DNA of 64,000 nucleotides from assembly GCA_003586115.2 (NCBI GenBank), contig QVOM02000073.1, forward strand, positions 48,274,825-48,338,824, read 5' to 3'. Shown here in pieces: positions 1-11,790 of the stretch. The stretch comes from Salvator merianae (Eukaryota > Chordata > Lepidosauria > Squamata > Teiidae). The translations under genes were made by a program, and so were the position numbers. Below the pieces are notes generated by a model. That model was not told the origin of the DNA. It did no database searches and saw only the letters and a program-made list of their open reading frames with translations. How positions within the stretch are numbered: the stretch's first letter is position 1; each line of letters begins with the position of its first letter.

Positions 1-635
1 GTGAATCTGCATGATGATTTGTGGATAAAATTGTTTCTATCTGTGCCAAATAGGATACAACGGTACAAGTGGACTGCATGATTTTTTTTTAAAAGTGGGC
101 TACAGATGAAAGAAGACGCAATTTTAGACAGTAATATCAGATACATAAATACAGGGAAGTAGGTTCACCTGCCTTTTCACTCTTCGCACACAAAACACCA
201 CACTACCCAGGGGTAAAAGTGGAAGCTCTGCTTGAGTTCTTGCCCTTGTTCCTAGCCCAACACTCCTGAGCTTCTTAAATGTTTTGCCAGTGCTGCTGTA
301 GCAGCAATGCAGCCAGTCTCTTATGATTCCCTACAGATGTACTTCTGCCATTAGACCATATAAACAACTGGGCAGGAGTTGTGCTCACAACCTGAAGAAA
401 GGCTTATGAAGTCCTGATGAGAGCAGGGAAAGCAAAGCCATTTTGCAGATTGCCTTTGGGTCATTCATCAGCCATGACTTCTATAAGAAGTCTTGTCAAT
501 TAAAACACAGCTGCCTCTTAAGGAGCTTCATGTATGATTCACCTAGGGCCATGCTAAATATAGAGCTATATCTGCTCCCTGGTACTTATTTTTGAAGCAT
601 TCCTGCTCCCCTGTACCTCATTTTTCATAAATGGT
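1..635. other. No feature recognised
   Basis: AT-rich sequence without open frame, repeat or RNA signal that I can support. Confidence 0.6.
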
Positions 636-1050
636 TTGGACTCCAAATATCTGAAGGAGCACCATCTCCCATACAGACTTACCCACATCTTAAGAACACA
701 AAGTGAGAGCCTTCTTGTAGTTCCACTATCCTCAGAGGTGCAAGGCACTACAGCACGCAAGAAGAACTTTTTTGTGGTGACCTCCAGACTTTGGAACAGC
801 CTCTCAGCAGAAGTTCACCACGTGCCAACACTATATGGTTTTTGGCACCTGGGTAAAGCATACTTCTTCACCCAGGCCTTCAATGGTTAACTTCCCTGTA
901 GTTCTGCCACGGGGGTGGGAAGGGAGGGTTATATTTTAATTATGTTTTAGCTTTTATCAATTTTATCTTTTTACTACAGTAACCTGTCTTGGGACCCTTG
1001 GGTGAAGGGCAAGATATAAATAAATAAATAAACAAATAAACAAACAACAT
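636..1050 (+). pseudogene. L2-like LINE 3' end
   Basis: The 3' end of the L2-like ORF is partly open to 890: YLKEHHLPYRLTHILRTQSE, SRLWNSLSAEVHHVPTLYGF, KAYFFTQAF. The UTR ends with cttgggacccttgggtgaagg and an (AATA)n tail at 1017-1049. It is 5'-truncated and non-functional. Confidence 0.8.
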
Positions 1051-1561
1051 ACTAATTAATTAATTAATTCTGGGTGAGGTGGTCAGCATAATCTCTACAA
1101 AACTACCTATTTTATGGGTAAGTGAACAAGGGAAGCAAATCAGGTCTAGCAAAGTTAATCCACTCTATTCCCTACCTACAACTGCACTGGCCCTGGCTGC
1201 CTGTTTCAAGAGGCAAGGAAGCACTTTCCCAGATTATCATACCTAACCTGTTTGATGACAGTGCTGCCTTCTTACTATTTCACAATGTGTGTCAGCTCAG
1301 AACTGAACCCCACTCAATTAAAAAGGCCTCACTCCTAGGTTAAATGTCGAAAGAACTGCAGGATCAATATTTAAGGTTGTCAGTGGTATTACTGAATGAT
1401 TTTGTTAGATTTTTGTTCATTCACCTCCACTGCTTCCTATCACCAGTCATTAGTAACACACTTTTCAATGATGTCACCAGGTAGAATTCTTTGCCAGACC
1501 ATGACCAACTAGCACTTCTATATGATGCTCCAGACCTGGAAGCCACTGCTCCATCCATCTC
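1051..1561. other. No gene; short (TTAA)n
   Basis: A ttaattaattaatta run at about 1054-1069. The small open frame at 1122-1343 has a faint LINE-like phrase (LQLHWPWLPVS) but no wider match. Confidence 0.5.
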
Positions 1562-1860
1562 AGGCTGTGTCCACACTAGGCCGGCAGACCAGCCCAGTGG
1601 ACCCTCTAGAATATCTCATCTGCACTATGGGCTGGCACAGCCTCCCAGTATAACTCTGTATACACATCGGACAAAGCATTGAATGGTCTATGGCAAAAAA
1701 ACCAGTGCCATAGCCCACTACAACCATGGCCTGTTTGTAAGCAGCCCACACAGCATTCCAGGCTGATATATCAGACCAGCCATTTATGTGTGGATGGCGC
1801 ATGAGAAGTAGGTCTGGTATATCGGACCTGAGAAGCCCCTGCCATTTCATCAGGTATCCT
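1562..1860. mobile_element. Dispersed element, family D copy 1
   Basis: Starts ggctgtgtccacactaggcc and shares ctatggcaaaaaaaccagtg, gtttgtaagcagcccacaca with 35391-35690. Open frames within it are incidental. Confidence 0.65.
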
Positions 1861-1984
1861 GTAATCAAGGGGGGGGGGGCGGTCCTGCCATGAGAGAAGG
1901 GATGCCCTGTAACATCAGGTGCTCCTATTCATAATTTTGCAGCTCTGTGTTTTCTAGTCAGCAGGTTGCTAGACAGAGGCAGGT

Positions 1985-2040
1985 GATTGTAGCTCAGTGG
2001 GTCAAAAGTACAGGTTTCATCCCTGCATCTCTTTTGTCTT
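1985..2040 (+). mobile_element. tRNA-like SINE head, very short
   Basis: gtgattgtagctcagtgggt (A-box-like) and acaggtttcatccctgcat (B-box-like) are spaced as in a tRNA-derived promoter. No full cloverleaf can be drawn. Confidence 0.45.
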
Positions 2041-2370
2041 GTTTTCTCTTTTTAATTTTCTCCCTTGCTCTTACAAGCTTTTTGTCATTTTGTTGTCGTT
2101 TGCCAGCACTTGAAAGGCATTACTCTTCTTCTGTGTGAGAAACGAACGGGGATAAGCTGAACCAACTGACGCTGTTCAAGGGGTTAGGAAGCAGATAGTA
2201 ATGGATGGACTGACTGGGAAAAATTATTGGCAGAGTCCATTAAAGACATGGTGGGACCCAGAAAAAACAGGAAGGGCTGGGGATTGTGACTTGGTTTGGT
2301 ACCGACAGGAACCCTTGTGGCCCTTCAAAATGTCTTCTCACTTCTTCCACCACTGCCATTGTTTTCATTG

Positions 2371-2552
2371 TTTGGGCCATGGCCCATTTAGTCCATTGTT
2401 TTCATTCTAGTGCCTTCTCACCTGCTGCCACTTGGGACAGGGGGCAGCAGGATCCCAATTCCCTTACACAGAGGGAGGTGGAGTGTGGGCAGCTGTTCCA
2501 GAAGGCCCTGCTGAGGATCTACACTTGGAAGAGGGGGTGGCCATCTTCCAGT
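2371..2552 (-). mobile_element. CR1 3' fragment, inverted-repeat arm 1
   Basis: 182 bp that is about 95% identical to the reverse complement of 4259-4440. It includes gcctggatcctgct-type CR1 3' sequence and, read on the minus strand, the end caatggactaaatgggcc. The terminal CR1 repeat itself is missing here but present in arm 2. Confidence 0.75.
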
Positions 2553-2559
2553 CCTCTGC

Positions 2560-2705
2560 TATAGATCCCAAGTCGAGTGACAAGTTGCATATATTTGTTA
2601 GGAGTTCCACTATCTCTGTTTTGAACTCTTTAAGAACTCTTGGGTGGATGCTGTCAAGACCTGGTGATTTGCTGGTGTTTGATTTGTCAATAAGCTCTAC
2701 CTACC
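2560..2705 (-). pseudogene. Antisense CR1 reverse-transcriptase fragment
   Basis: The minus strand reads VELIDKSNTSKSPGLDSIHP, RVLKEFKTEIVELLTNICNL, the conserved N-terminal part of the CR1 RT domain. It lies just beyond arm 1 in the order expected for one deleted CR1 copy. Confidence 0.75.
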
Positions 2706-4258
2706 CTAAATGCAGCCCATAACAAAAATCTTAACAAGTATTGGAGTTTATCAAATGCTGAAATTCTTATTATCTTACCTTCTGATTACCTGCCTTGGCG
2801 AAGTCATAGGTACAGCACACCAATTAATTCAAGTTGTATAAATAAATTGAAGGATATGGCATAACTAAATGCTCCTCCAATTTAATTTCCAGATACACTC
2901 TCAATTTCAAGGATTTCTGAGATAATAATTTATCTCACTTTTTCTCCTGAGCACTATGTTGCAACCTTAACTACCAGAATCTGTTTTCCAGGGCATAGTG
3001 AATATTCCATGTCCCCACTGCATTTTTGTAGATTATTATCTATCCCAGGGTACTCAGACAGAGAGGCAGTGCTTTCTATACGGGAGTACAAGTGATATAC
3101 AAAAAGATCCCTCAGTTGGTCCATGGTAGGATGCTTCCAGAAAACACAAGAAGGGGATAGGGAAAGGGGGGAAATTTGTAATTGTTTTTTTAAGTGGCAA
3201 AGATACTTAGGCTGTGGTCACACATCAGGGCAAAAGTCCATCTTAGGGAACAATGAGGACTCACCTCTTTTCTAGCCATTTGGACACAGGTACTTTAAAC
3301 GGTACTCTATTGGGCCTTCTCTATTCACACTTCTCATTCTCCCCATCCTCAGTCTGGGAAAATGGTACCTTTTTCCTCCCCACCCTCAGCACATTCCCAT
3401 CCCTGTGCCCTCTGTGACTAGATGCCTTCCTGTCAGTCTGATTTTGGTTTCTCAGGGGAGGTCTTGGGCTGGAGGGGGACATGTTGGCATGAATGCCATT
3501 GGTAGGGAGCTAGGATGTGTTCTTTTATTATGAATAATTCATAACATGGGGACTGTGGGGATTTTTCTGCTGATCAAGGAACATCCCACTAAAGAAAATC
3601 ATTAAGAAAGGACAAGACACTGGAGACTCAATTTAAGACAGAAAGCAGAATAATTGCTGCTCCGGTTTCATCCCTGCATCACGAGAGCAAATAACATTGA
3701 GCAGAGAACATTGAGCACTTGCCTCAGGCAGGTGATGAAGGGCATGCTACAGGAAAAGGCCCCATGCCAGCCTGAAGAGAGAAACACAGGCAGGGAGCAA
3801 CTCCAAAGGCTAGCAGAGGGTGAGGTGGAGGCAGCAAAGTTGATGAAGTAAGGATATTCTACACACATACATGCATATGCATGCATGCATGCATGCATGC
3901 ATTCACACATTCACACCTACACACAGTGAGAGGCTTCCAAGCCTGTGGCCAACATCAGATCTGTGTAGTTGTGATCTTCTTGTGCAGGGTGGCCACAGTG
4001 CTTGGAAAGCCTCCCCTTTGTGCATGTGCATGTGCAGCATGTCCCTACTGAGTCAGCTTTGCTGCCTCCATCCTACCCTTGTAGAAATGTGCTGCAAGTC
4101 AACTATACTGGTAATGGGACAGCCGCTCTTTCTTCTCCCCATTCTTTAGCCATAAGTCCACAAGAAAAGGGCCTGGGGAAAAGAAAAGGTGCCGCTCCCC
4201 ATGACTGCTAACACTGCCCTGCAGCTCTGCTTATGTCACCAGCAGATACTCATCTTCC
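2706..4258. other. Spacer between the inverted CR1 arms
   Basis: No gene recognised; contains the ATGC microsatellite and a few short open frames without family features. Confidence 0.6.
3871..3902. repeat. (ATGC)n microsatellite
   Basis: An ATGC run with one early interruption (atat), self-complementary. It lies in the spacer between the inverted CR1 arms. Confidence 0.93.
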
Positions 4259-4471
4259 ACTGGAATCCAGCCACCCCCTCTTCCAAGTGTAGATCCTCAG
4301 CAGGGCCTTCTGGAACAGCTGTCCACACTCCACCTCCCTCTGTGTAAGGGAATTGGGATCCTGCTGCCCCCTGTCCCAAGTGGCAGCAGGTGAGAAGGCA
4401 CTAGAATGAAAACAATGGACTAGATGGCCCTTGGCCCAAATAAACAGGGCTCCTCTTAATGTTCTTATGAC
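4259..4471 (+). mobile_element. CR1 3' end, inverted-repeat arm 2
   Basis: Ends with ggactagatggcccttggcc, agggctcctcttaatgttct and tatgac, the usual CR1 terminus in this genome. The 182 bp at 4259-4440 pair with 2371-2552. Confidence 0.82.
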
Positions 4472-5412
4472 TCAGTAAGCCCAAACCAATGCTGTTCTTG
4501 TACTTACTGTTGCTATTCCAATACAAGGGGGCTGCCCTGTGTCAAAATAAGTATTCTATTCCAAGCTGGAACAGATTGGTTCTGTTGTAGAACAAAGTCA
4601 TCTGCATTGAGACAACCTGTTTGGTGCCTGCCCAACACTGGCTTCAGAGCTTGCCTCAGCTTCAGAGCTAGCACAAGGGAATACTCTGAAAACCAGAAAC
4701 AAAAGTTCCTGGCCTTCAGAGTTCCCCATGAGCCCATTTTGGCAGTGCATCTTGTTGCACCATTGAAATGGGTTCCCTGTGGTATCCTATCTGCATGTCT
4801 CTGTGATTCACTATACCACCCCCCAGAGACCTACCAGTAGACTGAACCAGGACAACATTTTGGACACCCAACCCCAATCTATGTTCCAACCTGTACAGAC
4901 AGAGTATACTAGTAGGGGGAGGGACCTTCCTTAAACTGCATCACTTTGTGGAAAGAAGGCCCATAGAACACTTTTTATTCCACCCTCCTGGCAAGTGCAG
5001 AAAGGGTCTGAATTTGTTTAAATCAATAAAACACTAAAAACCAGTTTTATAGCAACCCTCTGTCACCCACATTTTAGGATGTAAAAGTTGGTATGCGTGT
5101 GCACTGAACTGGAGCAAGGATTTCAGCTTCACTTGTGACAAAAATATACCTTGCTGGGAACAAGAGATTACCTTTCATTTCTTTTTCTTTTTAATGTGGT
5201 CCTTTATTTAAGCTTTTCTATCACTTTCATAATGACTGTTGTTCCTTTCATGGAGGCTTTTAAGAGATTCCTAGTCCAATTTCACACAAAAAGCACTGCA
5301 GTTTTCATTGTAAGGGGAAAGGTCAATTTCAGCTCCTAGATTTTTCCTCCTCCTGACTTCCCAATTAACTTAACTCCTTCCTCTCAAACAAGCAGAAGAA
5401 CAGCTGTTTCTT
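4472..5412. other. No feature recognised
   Basis: No supported gene or repeat. Short open frames at 4513-4840 and 5151-5339 look incidental. Confidence 0.6.
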
Positions 5413-5566
5413 CCCTCAGACTGCATCCAGTTGTTGGTTACTTATTCCCCTGTATTTGGATATTCCAAAATAAAGCATGGATATTCCAGAATATCCATAC
5501 TTTATTCTGGAATATCCAAATATAGCAGAATAAATAAGTGACATCTAGATGCAGCCTCAGTTTGTT
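5413..5566. mobile_element. Palindromic MITE, family A copy 1
   Basis: About 150 bp that folds on itself. Left: agactgcatccag, tacttattcccctgtatttg, gatattccaaaataaagcat. Right is the reverse complement: ccatactttattctggaata, tccaaatatagcagaataaa, tctagatgcagcct. No coding capacity. A second copy lies at 32131-32268. Confidence 0.82.
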
Positions 5567-6238
5567 TCCTGATCAGATGAATGCATTTATTCCAAGAACA
5601 TGTTCACATTTCTCACTTTGCATGAATTGTACAGAAGGCAGTAATTTCTCCTTTAATGAAATCTGTAAGTTCCATGCATTGACTCCCCAAAAGTTTAGAT
5701 AAACGGGTCCTCAAAAACACAATAGAAAAAGATTCTAACAAAAAGAAAAATAGAAGAGACTCTTTAACCCTCTAGGACTGCTTCTTGGCCAAGGCACATT
5801 TTATATTGTACCAGAAAAAAACTTTCAGAATTCATTTAAGAACAAATTCCTGTTTGCAAGAATGCTTCTCAATGCTCTTTGTGAAGGTTAACAAAAAATA
5901 TTTTATATATCTGTAATGTTATATAATATTAGACAGCTAGCCAATATTAGTATTAAGCATTTCTGCTATCATGGATAATTACTGCATCAACATCAGCCAG
6001 AGAACCTGCATGTTTCTCCCACACAGTTCCAGTCATGTGTTAGAATCATACTCAAGCCATGCAGGGCAGAGTCAGGCCTTGCTATCCCATGAGAAACATT
6101 CTACTGGAAAATGTCTATCAAAAGATTCTGCCTCTGCAGTGATCCGAATGGCTATGAGTGTCAAGCAGCTATGGTAATTTAAGACAAGGTAGACAAAGTA
6201 ACTAAAAATAGCTTTATGCATATTTTTATGCATACATA

Positions 6239-6278
6239 CATATCATATCATATCATATCATATCATATCATATCATAT
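6239..6278. repeat. (CATAT)n pentanucleotide microsatellite
   Basis: Eight perfect units of a five-base motif. Confidence 0.95.
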
Positions 6279-6325
6279 GGGACCAAGAAGCTCAGGATAG
6301 ACACATCTTTACTAGTCTAGGGCCT

Positions 6326-6711
6326 CTTAGGGCCTTTTCACATCCTCACTATATGGCAGCCCATGTGACTGGGAGCAGATTCCAGCTGCTCCTGATCACA
6401 GCTAGCTGTGGAGCAATAAGTTGTGTTCCACAACTTGACCAGGAGCAGCTAGTCTACTCTGGCACCACGGCTGCACCTGCACAATCCACAGCACTACCAG
6501 TTGCCATGACAGAGGCCAGACATTTCCTGGATGCTGCCATGGCAAGGAGCAGGAGCAGGATACCAGCATTCACAGTGCAAATGCTGGTATCCTGCTGGTG
6601 TTGCATTTCAGTGCCCCACAATGTGGACGTGTCCATGCTGCAGGGTGGATTCCACCTTAGAACAGGATACTTGTAAGGTTCTAAGGTGGATGGTGCAAAA
6701 ATGCCCTTAGG
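6326..6711. mobile_element. Inverted-repeat element, family C-like, with hairpins
   Basis: Ends cttagggccttttcacatcc and tgcaaaaatgcccttag are inverted repeats. A near-terminal hairpin at 6651-6691 (ccaccttagaac ... gttctaaggtgg) is in the same place and order as in 22099-22560. Another short palindrome is accagcattcacagtgcaaatgctggt-like near 6560-6590. Confidence 0.72.
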
Positions 6712-7929
6712 TTCATTAACTGTGACTTCCATTGTTCAAATGTTAGGTATGTCCATTTCTTTTCCCCAGAGAAAAGATCCTAGAGATGATGAAATTTTTT
6801 GCTTGTCTGAAGCTCTGTCTGAAGGATTTGTTAGATGAGGTAGCAGTGAACCATGCGCACTGAGGTACCACCACTTTTCTGGGACAAAGAAAACCATGTT
6901 AATTGGCTCTTTCAAGGCACACATGGTGGAAAGTAAGGACAAAACTTGTACTCTCCTTCCCCGTTCCCAGACTACTGTCTGGACTCCTTTACTCTATATT
7001 AGGAACTATTGGGAACCCAGTTTTCTAGGGTTGTCTTGGAAGATCTGACACAGTGCTTCCCCACTCTCAAAGACAGAGTAAAAATCTAGTAGGCTTAGGT
7101 GGACCATCCAAGGCCAAAGAGGGCAATCCAATTTTTTTCCCCTTCTCTCAGGCTTAGTCTTCCTCCCTTTCACCAGCTTTCAGTTGACCACTGGCCATTC
7201 CACCATTTCATGCATGTCCTTTTTACCTCTATATAACTTTGTCCCATTTGCAACCACATCGTTGCGTATTTCTTGTTTTGCTTCAAATCGCATTTCAGGG
7301 TTACCATTTTCATAATGATTCTAGTCTATAGTACTGCCAATCCAAGATACGTATTATTAACAAAGCAGATTCCTAATTATTAATATTGCATTAAAAAAAA
7401 AAAAAGGCAAAACTGAGCATCCTCTTGCAAACTAATTTTCAAACCATATATCATCCTCAAATGCCAGGTCTGAAATCCAAAGGATGTGACACAAAACATC
7501 CCTCATTTATTTTCACTCAGGAAGATAATGATTGGCATCACTTAGGGCATGATCAGGCAACCTTATAAAAGTGGCAGGTATATGCGTTCATGGCCCATGG
7601 GCTACATGAGCCCATACACCTTCATTTGTGCTCCATCACAGAGATGTGGGCAGGCACAGGAGTGCAGAATTCTGTGCTGTTTGTGCACTTTGGCAGTGCC
7701 CTCTCCCTTCTGTGTCAGTTCAGGCATTTATCTGATGCCCTTTGCTAGAACAGCAATGGACCAATCAGCCATATTTTAAATGCCACATTGCTTCAATTTT
7801 GTGATGTAGATGCAATAGATATTGTGACAGGCCTTGGGGGGGGGGGGATTGTCAATTTAGTGGCAGTTCACCACCACATTCACTGGCCTGCCTTATCAGA
7901 GCTCTTGCTGAGCTCCTACATACCATTTT
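6712..7929. other. No feature recognised
   Basis: Contains an A-run near 7391 and a G-run at about 7838-7848; otherwise nothing I can name. Confidence 0.55.
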
Positions 7930-8056
7930 AGACCTTTTCTGCACTGGTCCTTATTCTGGAGGGGCCTGCTGTTTAGTCCACACCAGGCTTTGCAGCCTTT
8001 GCCAGGACCCTATTCTGAGATAGAATCTGAAATATGGCCCCATACAGAAAGGGCCT
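7930..8056. mobile_element. Small inverted-repeat element, family B copy 1
   Basis: Ends accttttctgcactggtcct and catacagaaagggcct are inverted repeats. Similar to 59070-59200 and 62079-62202. Confidence 0.7.
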
Positions 8057-10744
8057 CAGTGTCAGGATTTCACATCTAGGTCAAGGGGGGCAACCAAGAA
8101 GACTTTTTGTACAAGGAGTCACTCATATTACTAAACAGGCTACTTACAATAATATCCCTCCTGAAGTGTGAGGGTTTTTCTTTTCTTTTCCTTTCTTTTT
8201 TTAATGAAAAGAAATTCAAAAGAAACATTGCTTCCCAGCATTCATTCTGTGCAGTCTAGAATGCAATTTGCAGTTTATTTGCAAACTGAACTTCTCCTCC
8301 CAGAAGAAATCCATCTCTCATTATGATTTCACTGTATTTTCCATATTCAATATCAACAATAGGTTATTTCCTTTCCCGTACTACAAAGGAGAGTGGGGGG
8401 TTTTTAATGTCTTTTTGCTTTGATTTCCATTTCCTGTTCAGCTATTAGTGGGAAACCTCATTCATCAAAACTATGACTTCTGTGTCTGAAAACCTTCACT
8501 GTTTAAAGAGTTCTGACTGAAATATAACATATTAATAGAAGCAATGATTGCAGAGACCTCTGCTGACCTTCCCTGGGAAGAAATTGCTTATTTTGCTAAC
8601 TTTATTAGCCATCCATTCATCAGTCAAAATCTAAGGTGGCTCTAAAGGTCATAAACCAAACAGCAAGTAAAATATGATGCAGAGGATATGAAAATGAATT
8701 ATCAGCTTCTAATGTTATTCCTTGCTGTGACATAGCACCAGAAGCTTGGGTGAAATGCAGGAATCTGATTAATATCTTATGCTCTTGAGAACATCACAAA
8801 TGCAAGGGGAGAGGTACTTGATTAACTATACAAGGTGAACCATGGGTCAAAGGAAGGATTAAGTGACACCAAGGGCACCTGGCTTATGATGATCAGCCCC
8901 CCTTTTAGATAAAATCTACCGTGATGTCACCAGGTTTCAACTTACTTGCCTTTTTCAGTTTCTGTTTCAAAAGTATAGCAAGAGCTGCATGGAATAGTTA
9001 TGGGGCCATAAGTGAACTTAAAAGCCCCTGAGAGCACTCAACCTGTTTTCCCTTGTGCTGATGTGCTGGAAAAGTGTGAGTCTGCAAGCATCCTGCTGCC
9101 ATTCTGCTGTAAGCACTGTAAAGGGAGAGTGGGAGTAAGGGCTCAGAACAGCACTTTGGCTGTGATCAGACACAGCAACAAAAAAGCATCTCTGAGGCGT
9201 CTTAATGAAGGCTTCAAGGTGGGATCGTTCACACGCCAGTCTGCCCCTCCCCCTCTCCTGAACATCTTGTGCTAGTAGAAAAGGTGGATTAGGGAAGGTT
9301 GGGGACACCAGGACGATCAGCTCCTGTTTCTGAGGTGCTCCTTTCACTGTGGCCTTACTCTCTCCTACTGGCTATATCACCACTACACTGCCACCAGTCC
9401 TGCAGATCTACAAGGTCCACTGTCCACAGTGGTCACAGGCAGCCATGTTTTCTTTGGACATTCTGTGTTTGAAGAAATGTCCATGGCCAGCAACATTACA
9501 GTCAGGGAATGAAAGGTCTCTGGCTGTGATATTAGACCTGCTGAGAGCAATCGCAAGAATTCAATCAGTGCACCACCACTCTGAAGAGTGCTATGAATGT
9601 TGTACTCTTCTTAATGCGATTTACAGCAGGGCTTTAGTTAAAGTGCTGCTAGGAACACCTCTGCAGAGATCCTGCCTATGTGCTCAAGGAGATATTATTC
9701 TGTATGCTTCCCTATTTTTACACTGCAAGACCCAAGTATGATGTATCAGCTACTGAACTTGATAACACCGCAGGCTGGCTGGCAGCAATCTGTTCTAAAG
9801 TGCCCTGACTAAAAACTCCCTGACTTGTTCAGGTACATGATTTATACTATGCTACATGAAAGACAACAAACAAGTCAAACATGCTGCACACCCCAGTGTC
9901 ACCCCCAAGCAAATTTGAATGGGTGGATCACTCTAAACCAATTCTGGGGGAGGGGGTGGAGTTAAGGTATACCGTATGAATGTCTGCCTCCCCACTTCAA
10001 GAGCCATTGAAGAAGTCATGCATGGGTTGCTTCTGAAGAGTTCCAGTGTTCAACAAAACTCTCTCTTTCGCTTGGCAAAATTAGCAAAAATGTCCTTGCA
10101 TCTCCTCAGGTCCCAGCCATGCTTGCTTGCTTTTCTCACTGACCCAATGTTTCCCCTTGGTGGTGGTGAGCTGGAATGCTGAAGGCCTGGGAGCCTGGAT
10201 GGAGTGCCTACCAGGTACTAGGACTAAGGAGGTGAAGGAAAGGAGAATGGTTTGGAACTGTTATATGCCTACTGCTGCAACTATTCTTTGTATTCTGTTA
10301 TTGCAAATAAAGTAAGAAAATAAGGCTTTCTGTCTGGCCTGTGTCTTGACTTTCTGGAGTCCTGGAAAAGAAGGCCCTGAGGTGGTGAATTCTGACAAAA
10401 AAAGAACCTGTAGTGCTGAACTGAGTGAAGTGATTGAAATAATTCTGCCAACTTGGCATAAGGACAGTATAAATTGCTCCTTCCCTGGTCATCAGATCAG
10501 ACAATTAATGAACAGAGAGGAATAACAATCACCTTTTTAACTAATCTGCCTTTGCGTTGGTCATTTACGTGCACATGAGAAAGTGTGAGGTGGCCACACA
10601 TCCACAGCAAGCATGAATCCCTCAGCAGCTTGGTGAAGGGGCAATTACAGCTCTGAAGCTGCAAAAGCTGCTCTTCTTCCAAGGAATATAGGTACAATCT
10701 TAAATAGGTTCAATGCCAAACACCAGCCTATGTAGAGGAGACTT
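8057..10744. other. Gene-free stretch
   Basis: The 130-codon open frame at 9349-9741 shows no domain, no signal peptide and no splice context. Some worn transposon sequence is likely around 9.1-9.7 kb but I cannot assign it. Confidence 0.55.
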
Positions 10745-11262
10745 GGGGCCTGTTCGCACTTAGCGAGTGGTATATTTCAGGATGCTAACTAGAATGCAGG
10801 ATCCACACTTGCAAACAGCCCAGCTGTCCCAAAATCTACCAAAGCCCACCTGTTGCTTACCTGAATCCAACCAGCTGTGGTCAACTAAATTGTAGTCTCC
10901 AACCCGACCTGCACGATCAGATGAGGTTCAGGGAAGATGCATTCACACCATTTCCAGGTTCAAAATGGTGGCGGGGCAGGGCCAGCAGGGCCACGCAGTC
11001 ACAGTCTGCCAGATCACACTCCAGTTTGGACCTTGGGGTCCAGATCCTGGTGGCTTTTTCAGACACAGATTCGAACACAGACCCTCTGGGCTCAAACACA
11101 GCTACCGAACTAGTGTGCTCCCATTTGCACTGCATCCAGCGCTGGTCAGCTTGCACAGTGTTCCAGTGCTGACAGGTGCAAAGACCCCTCGCCGTACCCA
11201 AATGCGACCAGCCCGAATCGTGCTAGTTAGACCGCTATACTGTCATAAGTGCGAACAAGCCC
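10745..11262. mobile_element. Inverted-repeat element, family C copy 1
   Basis: 518 bp with ends GGGGCCTGTTCGCACTTA and (reversed) GGGCTTGTTCGCACTTA. Core segments accaaagcccacctg and cacgatcagatgaggttcag are shared with 28205-28692. The open frames crossing it are not genes. Confidence 0.78.
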
Positions 11263-11289
11263 TTGGAGTCAGAGGTGGGGCTGAAGGGG

Positions 11290-11790
11290 CTGCATGCACA
11301 CTTGGCCAGTCTGCTCAGCATCGCCTCTGCCTGCATCTAGCTCTAGCTGCTGCTTTTGTGCTGATGCTCACCTTCCCCTTCAACCAGCAGCCCACCCCAG
11401 CTGAGAGGAGGGACCTGGGGAAGGAGGAGGCAGTGGGAGGTGACGAGGAGGCAGAGTGAGAGAACTCCCAAACTCAGTGACACGCAAGGTGTGCCCACTG
11501 CCATCACCACAGCATGGCTCCTGCCTGCCCATGAGGTGCACAAGAGCAGCAGCCAGAGCAGTGATCACAGGCGGCAGCAGTGCTGAGCAGGCTGGCCAAG
11601 CACACACACATCCCCTCCAGCTCTGGTTCCAGGTCTCCTCTGCACTGGCCTGGTGCTTACCTTCCTCTTCACCCAGCAGCCCAGCCAGAAGGAGTGAGCT
11701 GGTGAAGGAGAGGCTGGTGGGGGGCAAAGGGGAGAGGCAGAGGTGAGAGAACCTCCAGCCTCAGTGATAGATGAGGCATGAGGACGAGCA
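11290..11790 (+). repeat. GC-rich tandem duplication, period about 288 bp
   Basis: Two diverged units. Shared segments include ccagcagccc (11383 and 11672) and gcagagtgagagaactccca versus gcagaggtgagagaacctcc, followed by ctcagtga. The open frames across it arise from the low stop-codon density of GC-rich DNA and are not supported as genes. Confidence 0.65.

Noticed and set aside
1985..2040. tRNA gene candidate
   Set aside because: Only A- and B-box-like words are present; no acceptor stem.
9349..9741. 130-codon open frame
   Set aside because: No recognisable domain, signal peptide or splice context.
10965..11459. 164-codon open frame
   Set aside because: It crosses the end of an inverted-repeat element and a GC-rich tandem duplication; no family features.
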